A stretch of DNA of 42,813 bases, taken from Mesorhizobium sp. M7A.F.Ca.US.006.01.1.1. GTDB taxonomy: Bacteria > Pseudomonadota > Alphaproteobacteria > Rhizobiales > Rhizobiaceae. The translations under genes were made by a program, and so were the position numbers. Positions 26,919-34,067 of this stretch are shown one piece after another; the stretch's first letter is position 1, and the number at the start of each line of letters is the position of its first letter. Under the pieces are notes generated by a model. It saw only the letters and a program-made list of their open reading frames with translations, made no database searches and was not told the origin of the DNA. The stretch lies in assembly GCF_003997935.1 (NCBI RefSeq), contig NZ_RZQL01000025.1, positions 1-42,813 of the forward strand, given 5' to 3'.

Positions 26919-28517
26919 CTAGTGGCTGAGTTCCGCCAGCGGCAGGTTGCAGCAGGCACTGTAGCGTATGCCCTTGACGTCCGACTTGTAGGCCAGGATC
27001 AGGTTAGGACTGATCAACGGCAGGATGATCCTGTCCTTGATCATCTCTTCGCCGGCCTGGTGCCAGAGCTTGGCGGCCTCGTCGCCGCTTGCCGCAAGGG
27101 CTGCCTTGTAGATCTCCGCTTCCTTCGGGTTGAGCACCGACGGGTCGCGCTCCGCGCCGGCGCGGCGCGACCACGGGCTGCCCTTGGTCATGGCGAAATA
27201 GTCGATGTATTGCGAGGTGCCGTAATAGTCCGGCGCGTAGAACACCGCCGTCATCGGGATGCCGTCGCCATTGACGCGTTCGCGCCAGTTGGCGAAGGGG
27301 ATCGGCTGCAGGTCGAGCTTGATGTTGATCTTGGCCAGATCCTGCTGGACCTTCTGCATTAGAAGCGACAGATCGACGCCATAGACGTTCATGCCGGGGA
27401 ACGCCGCTTCCATCTCGAAGCCGTCGGCATGGCCGGCCTTGGCCAGAAGTTCCTTTGCCTTGGCGACGTCATAGGGCTGCGCCTCGAAGCCCGAACCGCC
27501 GGGGAAGCCGAGCGGGATCGGCGCGCTGATCAACTGGCCCTCGGAGCCGATGGTGAAGTCGAGGATGCTCGGACGGTCGAGGCCGAGCGAGATCGCCTCG
27601 CGCACCTCGGGCGTCAATGGCACCTTGTTGGCCTTGGCGCCGGGCGACAGCGCCACATAGATGAAGTTGTAGGACGGCACGGTCTCGATTTTCACGTCGC
27701 TGCCGGTCATCGTCTTGGCCGTGTCCGGGTCGATCTGCATGGCGATGTCGGCCGTGCCGCTCTGCAGCATCTGCGCCTGCGCCACCGCATCCTTGGTCTG
27801 CCGGATGACGACTTCGCTCAGCGCCGGCGCGGTGCGCCAGTATTTGTCGTTGCGCGCCAGCCGCAGTTCCGAATTGGGCTCATAGGATTTCAGCACGAAC
27901 GGTGCGCTGCCGGCTGAATGCGCCAGGAACCAGGCCTCGGCATTGTCTGTCGTCGAAGCGTCCGCATCGGCCTTGGCGCCGGCTTCGGAAGCGACCTTGC
28001 TGTTGACGACAGCTGCGTAGGGCGCCGCCGCGATGTTGAGGAATTCGGAGCTCGGCGCGACCATCTTGACGACGACCGTATGCGCGTCCGGGGTCTCGAT
28101 CGAGGCGACATTGTCCATCAGGAACGAGGCGCTGCCCTTGAGGTTCTTCAGCCGCTCCCAGGACCATTTGACGTCCTTGGCTTCGACCGGCGAACCATCC
28201 GAGAATTTGGCGGCCGGGTCGAGCGTGAAGGTGAAGCTGCTCTGGTCGGCATTACCTTCCCACTTCGAGGCGAGCAGCGGGATCAGCTTGTTGTCCTTGT
28301 CCAGTGTCAGCAGCGATTCATAGACGCTGGAATTGTAGATCTGGCAGGTGTCGCAGAAAGCGCGGTGCGGATCGAGCGAGTTGAGGTCGATGTTGCGCGC
28401 GATGACCAGCGGCTTGCTGTCCTGCGCGAAGGTGGCTGGTGCCCAGAAGGCGCTGGTGGCCAGCAGCACCGCTGCCAGCATCGTCGCCCTGGTCTTGTTT
28501 CTCGGTAGGATGGTCAT
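26919..28517 (-). CDS. ABC transporter substrate-binding protein, family 5 (DppA/OppA-like)
   Basis: Secreted periplasmic binding protein of 532 residues for a Dpp/Opp-type importer. The N-terminus KTRATMLAAVLLATSAFWAPATFA is a Sec signal peptide with likely cleavage after AFA, near residue 31. The mature part shows family 5 features such as IDLNSLDPHRAF and FTLDPAAKFSDGSPVEAKDVKWSWERL. ATG 28517 has GGGAGA upstream. No permease or ATPase gene adjoins it. The only family 5 permease/ATPase set in the window is at 17317-21280, and the two transcription units share the candidate IclR operator, so they probably form one importer. The ligand is unknown; peptides are not the only possibility in this family. 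Confidence 0.93.
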   Translation of the reverse strand: MTILPRNKTRATMLAAVLLATSAFWAPATFAQDSKPLVIARNIDLNSLDPHRAFCDTCQIYNSSVYESLLTLDKDNKLIPLLASKWEGNADQSSFTFTLDPAAKFSDGSPVEAKDVKWSWERLKNLKGSASFLMDNVASIETPDAHTVVVKMVAPSSEFLNIAAAPYAAVVNSKVASEAGAKADADASTTDNAEAWFLAHSAGSAPFVLKSYEPNSELRLARNDKYWRTAPALSEVVIRQTKDAVAQAQMLQSGTADIAMQIDPDTAKTMTGSDVKIETVPSYNFIYVALSPGAKANKVPLTPEVREAISLGLDRPSILDFTIGSEGQLISAPIPLGFPGGSGFEAQPYDVAKAKELLAKAGHADGFEMEAAFPGMNVYGVDLSLLMQKVQQDLAKINIKLDLQPIPFANWRERVNGDGIPMTAVFYAPDYYGTSQYIDYFAMTKGSPWSRRAGAERDPSVLNPKEAEIYKAALAASGDEAAKLWHQAGEEMIKDRIILPLISPNLILAYKSDVKGIRYSACCNLPLAELSH

Positions 28518-28564
28518 GTCAGTTCTCCCATTTTCTTGTCGGATCTTGTGGCAATGCGTTCGCT

Positions 28565-30739
28565 CTATCCACCCACGGCAGTGAGGGATTGAAGCGCGGC
28601 CTTGAGCTTTTCAGCGCCGCCCAGTGCGGCACGGTTGAGCGGGGCCGATACGACGGGAGCCGAGAGGCTTCCCGTCACATGCAGAATCTCGTGATCGAGA
28701 TAATCGAACACGCGATCCTGAATCTCCTGTGTCAGCCGTCCGCCAAGCGACAGCCCACGCTGCACCTGCTCGACGACGGCCACCCGGTTGGTCTTGCGGA
28801 TCGAGGCCTCCACCAGCGGCCAGTCGAGTCCGGTCGGGTCGAGGCTGCGCAGGTCGACGATCTCGGCGTCGATGCCGGTCTCCTCGACCACCTGGCTGGC
28901 GACGGCAACCATGCTGGCGCTGGTGAGCAGTGTACAGGCGCTGCCCGGCCTGACGATCTTCGCCTTGCCGAGCCGCACGCAATAGTCGCGGTCATCCGCA
29001 GGCACAGGCCCCTCGCTCGGGAACAGTTCGACATGCTCGATGACGACGACCGGATCGTCGCATTTCAGTGCTGAATTCATCAGGCCGATATAGTCGAAGG
29101 GCGTCGTCGGGGCGACGATGCGCCAGCCGGGAAACAGGGCGAAAAGCCCGGACGGATCGCCCGAATGCTGCGAGCCGTAGCCGGTGTGCGGCGAGACGCG
29201 CACCCTGACCACGATCGGCACCGGGAAGCCGCCGCCGAACATGTGGCGCACCTTGCTGACTGCGTTGAACAGCTGGTCGGCGGCCACCAGGCAGAAGTCG
29301 CCGAACATGATCTCGACAATCGGCCGCAGGCCGCAAAGTGCTGCACCCAGCGCCACGCCGACAAAACCGTTCTCTGCGATCGGCATTGCCAGCACACGCT
29401 CCGGCCAGCGTTCCAGCGCACCCTTTGTGGCGCCCGAAACACCGCCGCGCAGACGGTGCACATCCTCGCCCATGATGATGATGCGCGCATCCAGCTCCAT
29501 GGCGCGCGCAATCACCTCTGACGCGGCAACCATGAACTTGACCGGCCTGGTGTCGGCAGGCGGCACGTCCTCGATCTCGAGGAAACGCTCGTCTCTCAGC
29601 TCGGAAAGATCACCGCGTATCTGGTTGTCGACGCCGCCTGGGTCTGGCCACAGATGGTCGGGAATGCGCAGCGCGTTGCCACTCATCTCGGTGAGCGAAT
29701 CGGCGGCGGTGTTGACCACCTCCATGACGCGTTGGTCGAGTGTCCCGAGTTCCGAAGCGTTCAGAATGCCCATCGTTTTCAGGCGAGCGGCCATCGTGAC
29801 CAGTGGATCGCGCGCTTTCCAGGCATCCTCTTCGGCCTTGGTGCGGTAGCCGAATTCGCTGCCGGGACGGGCGCCGCTCTGGTGCAGAAAACGGTAGCAA
29901 AGCGCCTCGACCAGCACCGGGCCGCCGTCTTCCTCGATCGTCCGGCGTGCCTCGCGCATGGCGTGATGGACCGCCACCACATCCATGCCGTCGCATTCGA
30001 TGCCGTGAAAGCCGAGCATGGGTCCGCGCGAGGCCAGCCGCGTCTCGCGCGTCTGCTCCTTGATGTGTGTCGAGACCGCATAGAGATTGTTTTCGGCGAA
30101 AAAGATCACCGGCAGCCGGTAGAGTGCGGCGATGTTCATCGCCTCATAGGCCGGCCCCGCCATCATCGTACCGTCCCCGAAAAAAGCGACCGAGATGTTG
30201 CCGGTGTCGAGCAGCTTGTCGGCCAGCGCATAGCCGGCCGCGTGCGGCAGGTTGCCACCGATAATGGCGCTGGTGCCCGGTATGCCGGAGGTATCGTCGC
30301 GCATATGCATCGAGCCGCCACGGCCGCCGCAATAGCCTGACTTGAGGCCCATGATCTCGGCCATCAGGCCGCGCACCGAGCCCTGCATGTCCGGGTTGAA
30401 AGCGTCATGCAGCGGGTCGAATCCGCCGGGCGTCTGCGCGTTGACAAGCTTGGCCAGGACCTGGTGATGGGCGCGGTGGGTGCCGTTGATGCGGTCGCCG
30501 GTGCCGAGCACGGACATGGCGCCGACCGCCGTCGCCTCCTGGCCGATGCTGGCATGCGCCGGACCATGCACCAGCCCGGCATTGGCAAGGTCAAGCACTT
30601 TTTCCTCGAAACGGCGGACGAGCAGCATCTGGTGATACCAGCGCAGCAGGCTCGAAACCTCGGCATCGTTCCAGTCCGAATCATCGACCTCTAGCCGCAA
30701 CCAGGGCGCCGATGGCTGGATCGATGTCTGCTGGACCAT
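28565..30739 (-). CDS. Fused alpha/beta 2-oxoacid dehydrogenase E1-type thiamine-diphosphate enzyme
   Basis: A 724-residue protein joining an E1-alpha domain (about 25-340) to an E1-beta domain (about 395-724). The thiamine diphosphate motif GDG (188-190) to NN (217-218) is intact in the alpha half, and the beta half has MPIAENGFVGVALGAALCGLRPIVEIMFGDF and SPHTGYGSQHSGDPSGLF. It resembles acetoin- and branched-chain-type E1 enzymes. No lipoyl E2 or E3 gene is adjacent, so it either uses complexes encoded elsewhere or works as a standalone lyase or ligase. It heads a minus-strand run, with the binding protein 47 bp downstream. Candidate GntR and IclR operators lie 27-39 and 104-120 bp upstream. 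Confidence 0.9.
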   Translation of the reverse strand: MVQQTSIQPSAPWLRLEVDDSDWNDAEVSSLLRWYHQMLLVRRFEEKVLDLANAGLVHGPAHASIGQEATAVGAMSVLGTGDRINGTHRAHHQVLAKLVNAQTPGGFDPLHDAFNPDMQGSVRGLMAEIMGLKSGYCGGRGGSMHMRDDTSGIPGTSAIIGGNLPHAAGYALADKLLDTGNISVAFFGDGTMMAGPAYEAMNIAALYRLPVIFFAENNLYAVSTHIKEQTRETRLASRGPMLGFHGIECDGMDVVAVHHAMREARRTIEEDGGPVLVEALCYRFLHQSGARPGSEFGYRTKAEEDAWKARDPLVTMAARLKTMGILNASELGTLDQRVMEVVNTAADSLTEMSGNALRIPDHLWPDPGGVDNQIRGDLSELRDERFLEIEDVPPADTRPVKFMVAASEVIARAMELDARIIIMGEDVHRLRGGVSGATKGALERWPERVLAMPIAENGFVGVALGAALCGLRPIVEIMFGDFCLVAADQLFNAVSKVRHMFGGGFPVPIVVRVRVSPHTGYGSQHSGDPSGLFALFPGWRIVAPTTPFDYIGLMNSALKCDDPVVVIEHVELFPSEGPVPADDRDYCVRLGKAKIVRPGSACTLLTSASMVAVASQVVEETGIDAEIVDLRSLDPTGLDWPLVEASIRKTNRVAVVEQVQRGLSLGGRLTQEIQDRVFDYLDHEILHVTGSLSAPVVSAPLNRAALGGAEKLKAALQSLTAVGG

Positions 30740-30765
30740 GTCAGCTAGTTCCGTTCTGGTAGATG

Positions 30766-30778
30766 ATATATCAAATAT
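30766..30778. promoter_or_regulatory. Candidate GntR operator, site C
   Basis: ATATATCAAATAT differs from the perfect palindrome at 26820-26832 at one position, and lies 27-39 bp upstream of the E1 start, a spacing close to that of site B from the aminotransferase. It is embedded in an AT-rich stretch that probably includes the E1 promoter. Confidence 0.5.
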
Positions 30779-30842
30779 TTTCTCAGTCGATTGCGTCCGA
30801 GCATTTTCTTCGAAAGGCTGTGACCTGCAGACTCGTCAATAA

Positions 30843-30859
30843 ATGGAATTAAATTTCAT
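30843..30859. promoter_or_regulatory. Candidate IclR operator, site 2
   Basis: ATGGAATTAAATTTCAT equals the reverse complement of the 17196-17212 site except at the central base. It lies 104-120 bp upstream of the E1 start, essentially the same distance as site 1 from the permease start (105-121 bp). The rest of the 264-bp gap between the E1 start and the LuxR-type stop shows nothing else recognisable apart from site C. Confidence 0.62.
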
Positions 30860-31003
30860 TTTCTGCCCGAGGCCGAGACTAAGCCGGGATGGCGGCGTTC
30901 CGCAAGAGGAATTTTGAGGCGCGCTTTTGGCCATTCCAGAGATAAGCCAGAGCACCGATTTGCGGCGGGAGCTTGCTGGCGGATCGGCAGGGTAGACGCT
31001 CGG

Positions 31004-31783
31004 CTACCGCTCCGCCCGGTGCTGAAAAAACTGCAAAAACAATTCCCGCTCGGTGGTGATGTCGAGCTTCTCGTAGATGCGCCGGCGATGGTTCTTGACC
31101 GTGCCGACGGTGATGGCGAGGCGCTCGGCGATGTTGGCCGTCGGGTGGCCGGCGAGGATCAACTGGACCAATTCCCGCTCGCGCAGCGACAGCTCCGGCC
31201 ACAGGCTGGCCGGAATGGTCGGCTCCTGCCGGGGCGATGCGCCGGGGCCTGTCGGCGCCGACGTGCGGGAGAATTCGGTTCCGCGCGCCTTGATGTCGAG
31301 CGCGTGCAGCGCTGCGAATACCGGCAGCCGCTCATCCAGCAGGGCAATCTCGCTATCCTTGAATGGGGTGGTCGAGCGATCAAGAAAGATGCCGAGGCAC
31401 CAGTCGCCGCCGTCGGCCAGCATGATGCCGACCTCGTCGCAGATCTCCGACTGCGCCAGGAAGCCGGCTATATACTGGCCGCGCTTGGCCTCGTCGTCGG
31501 CAAGCCGTTTCAGCGGCATGATGCCCAGCCTTCGCTCGCGCCGCCACGAGGCATAGAACGGGTCGAAGACGTAGTAGTTGTCTAGATAGCGCCGGACCAT
31601 CTCGTCCGAGAAGCGCCGGTGCTTGATGAATTCCGGCGTCTGCGTCGCCGAATAGCGCGTCACCGTAACGAGGTCGTGCTCGATGTCGGCGCCGATCAGG
31701 TCGATCAGGCAGTCGACATGCCTGTCCGTGCCGGTGGCGGCGATCGCCCTGGCGAGCGGCGCCCAGATGGTCCCCATGCGCAT
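31004..31783 (-). CDS. LuxR-type (helix-turn-helix) transcriptional regulator
   Basis: A 259-residue regulator. The C-terminal LuxR/GerE helix-turn-helix is clear: LSLRERELVQLILAGHPTANIAERLAITVGTVKNHRRRIYEKLDI, about residues 198-242. The N-terminal 180 residues are not a receiver domain (no phospho-acceptor context); they look like a sensory domain of unknown ligand and do not carry an evident acyl-homoserine-lactone signature. ATG 31783 is used; ATG 31777 is an in-frame alternative. It is divergent from the carboxylase operon and a 16-bp palindrome lies between them, which suggests local control, perhaps by the ketone substrate. Confidence 0.87.
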   Translation of the reverse strand: MRMGTIWAPLARAIAATGTDRHVDCLIDLIGADIEHDLVTVTRYSATQTPEFIKHRRFSDEMVRRYLDNYYVFDPFYASWRRERRLGIMPLKRLADDEAKRGQYIAGFLAQSEICDEVGIMLADGGDWCLGIFLDRSTTPFKDSEIALLDERLPVFAALHALDIKARGTEFSRTSAPTGPGASPRQEPTIPASLWPELSLRERELVQLILAGHPTANIAERLAITVGTVKNHRRRIYEKLDITTERELFLQFFQHRAER

Positions 31784-31817
31784 GCCCTTTTCTCGGCGAT
31801 GTCAGCCCAACCGTCAT

Positions 31818-31833
31818 TATGTCTTTAGGCATA
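31818..31833. promoter_or_regulatory. Candidate LuxR-type operator between regulator and carboxylase operon
   Basis: TATGTCTTTAGGCATA is a 16-bp dyad with one mismatched pair, 35-50 bp upstream of the regulator start and 63-78 bp upstream of the carboxylase start. Its size and symmetry suit a dimeric LuxR/GerE protein. Assignment is positional. Confidence 0.5.
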
Positions 31834-31895
31834 TGGCGCGAAGCCGCCCATCGAATCTAGCCTGGTGTCAACCTAGACCAGATCCCGAGGCGACC

Positions 31896-34055
31896 GTGAC
31901 CCAACCCAATCTCACCGCCCCTATTGTCGGCAACCCAATCGTCATCGGCATCGACGCCGGCGGCACCATGACCGACACGATCCTTGTCGATCAGGACGGC
32001 CACTTCAAGATCGGCAAGTCTGCGACCACGCCGAAGAACGAAGCCGAAGGTTTCCTGGCCTCGGCGGAGGACGCGGCGGATGCCTGGGGCATCTCGCTGG
32101 AATCATTGTTTTCCGGCGTCAACGTCGTGCTCTATTCCGGCACCGGCATGCTTAACACGCTGTTGTCGCGCACCGGCCGTCGGCTCGGCCTGATCACCAC
32201 CAAGGGCCTCGAGGACATGATCCTGATGGGCCGCGGGCTGCAGGCCTGGGCCGATTATTCCTACGCCGACCGGCTGCATGCGGTCACCCACCATCATCCC
32301 GATCCGCTGGTGCCGCGCCGCCGCACCCATGGGGTCACCGAGCGCATCGACCAGTTCGGCGACATCGTGCTGCCGCTCTACGAACATGAGGTCTCCGCCG
32401 CCGTGAAAAAACTGATCGCCGACAAGGTCGAAGCGATCTGCATCATGACCATCTTCTCGCATGTCAATCCGGTGCACGAGAAGCGCATCGCCGAGATCTG
32501 CCGTGAGGAGGTCGACAAGGCCGGCGCCGACATCATCGTCTACACCAGCCATGAGGTCCGCCCGGTCATCCGCGAGCAGTCGCGGCTGAACTCGGTGCTG
32601 ATCGAGGCCTACGCGACTTCGCGTGGCCGCAAGCAGCTTAGGGGCATCGAGGACGTCTCGAAGAAATACGGCTTCAAATATGGCGTGCAGACGCTGCTCT
32701 CCTTCGGCGGCCTGACGTCGATCAACCATCCGCGCCTGCATGAAACCATGATCTCCGGCCCGATCGGCGGCATCCTCGGTGCTGCCTATGTCGGCAAGTT
32801 GATCGGCAATGATTCGCTGATCTGCTCCGATATGGGCGGCACCTCTTTCGACATGGGCGTCATCACACGCGGCCAGACGCGGATCGAGAACGAGCCGCTG
32901 ATGGACCGTTTCAAGCTCAACGTGCCGACGCTGCATCTCGACACGATCGGCGCCGGCGCCGGCATGATCCTCAAGGTCGACCCGCTGACCAAGAAGGTCA
33001 GTCTCGGGCCGGAAAGCGCCGGCTCGGATCCCGGTCCGATCTGCTTCGATCGCGGCGGCACCGAACCGACCATCGCCGATTGCGACGCCATTCTCGGTCG
33101 CCTCAATCCGCACTATTTCCTCGGCGGCAAGGTCGTGCTGCAGGTCGAAAAGGCCCGCCGCGCCTTCCAGGAGAAATGCTCCGACATCCTGGGCGTCGGG
33201 CTGGAGGAAGCCGCCGAAGGCATGATCGACATGCTGGAGTCCGATGCCAACAACGCGTTGCGCCGGGTCATCTCGGGTCAAGGCATCCACCCCTCCGAGT
33301 TCACGCTGCTGTCCTATGGCGGCTCCGGCCCGTTGCATCTGGCCGGCTGCTCCAGGGGCATCGGCTTCAAGGACATCATCACCTTCCAGTTCGCCGCCGC
33401 TTTTTCCGCCTTCGGCTGCACCACCGCCGATTTCATGCGCCGGCATTCGGTATCGACGCAGCACGACATCCCGTCACGCGCCGACGAGGCAACGCTGGCC
33501 GCCTTCGGCGCCAAGGTCACCACGGTCTGGAACGACCTGACCAAGGCGGCGGTTGACGAGATGATCGCCGACGGCCATGCCCGCGAGAAGATCAGGACCG
33601 TGCCGTTTCTGATGATGCGCTACACCGGCCAGCTCGAGGATGTCGAAGTCATGGCGCCGCTGGCCGAGGTCAATTCGGCCGACGATATGCGCAAGGTGAT
33701 CGACGAGTTCGAGGCAGTCTACGCCAAGGTCAACCACCGCGTGTCGCGCTATGGCGAAGCCGGCTTCACCATCACCGAACTCGGGCTGATCGCCACCGCT
33801 GACAAGGTCAAGCCGGTGCTGCTCAAGCGACCCCTCGGCGCTTCCAATCCTGCTTCCGCCCACAAGGGTGTGCGCGAGGCCTACATCGGCGGGCGCTGGC
33901 ACAAGGCCAATCTCTACGAGATGGATCTGCTGCAGCCCGGCCACGAAGTGATCGGCCCGGCCATCATCGAACATCCCGCCACCACGCTCGTCGTTCATCC
34001 GCAGGACCGCGTCCATGTCGATGAATGGACGCTGCTGCACTACACCCACGCTTGA
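31896..34055 (+). CDS. acxA: Acetone carboxylase-type beta subunit (hydantoinase A/oxoprolinase family)
   Basis: ATP-binding subunit that activates substrate or bicarbonate by phosphorylation in ATP-dependent ketone carboxylases. The 719 residues match the known beta subunit size. The N-terminal phosphate-binding motif GIDAGGTMTDT (18-28) and the second motif CSDMGGTSFDMGVI are intact, and SGPIGGILGA and SYGGSGPLH follow. GTG 31896 has GAGG seven bases upstream; the frame extends to 31683 into the divergent regulator but is not family-like. It lies 12 bp before the alpha subunit. The three-gene order with a gamma subunit separates it from hydantoinases and oxoprolinases; acetophenone-type or other ketone carboxylases remain possible. 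Confidence 0.85.
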   Translation: MTQPNLTAPIVGNPIVIGIDAGGTMTDTILVDQDGHFKIGKSATTPKNEAEGFLASAEDAADAWGISLESLFSGVNVVLYSGTGMLNTLLSRTGRRLGLITTKGLEDMILMGRGLQAWADYSYADRLHAVTHHHPDPLVPRRRTHGVTERIDQFGDIVLPLYEHEVSAAVKKLIADKVEAICIMTIFSHVNPVHEKRIAEICREEVDKAGADIIVYTSHEVRPVIREQSRLNSVLIEAYATSRGRKQLRGIEDVSKKYGFKYGVQTLLSFGGLTSINHPRLHETMISGPIGGILGAAYVGKLIGNDSLICSDMGGTSFDMGVITRGQTRIENEPLMDRFKLNVPTLHLDTIGAGAGMILKVDPLTKKVSLGPESAGSDPGPICFDRGGTEPTIADCDAILGRLNPHYFLGGKVVLQVEKARRAFQEKCSDILGVGLEEAAEGMIDMLESDANNALRRVISGQGIHPSEFTLLSYGGSGPLHLAGCSRGIGFKDIITFQFAAAFSAFGCTTADFMRRHSVSTQHDIPSRADEATLAAFGAKVTTVWNDLTKAAVDEMIADGHAREKIRTVPFLMMRYTGQLEDVEVMAPLAEVNSADDMRKVIDEFEAVYAKVNHRVSRYGEAGFTITELGLIATADKVKPVLLKRPLGASNPASAHKGVREAYIGGRWHKANLYEMDLLQPGHEVIGPAIIEHPATTLVVHPQDRVHVDEWTLLHYTHA

Positions 34056-34067
34056 GAGGGCATCGCC

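Noticed and set aside
32103..33464. 453-codon minus-strand ORF
   Set aside because: Antisense to the carboxylase beta subunit with His/Asp/Gln-rich composition typical of shadow frames.
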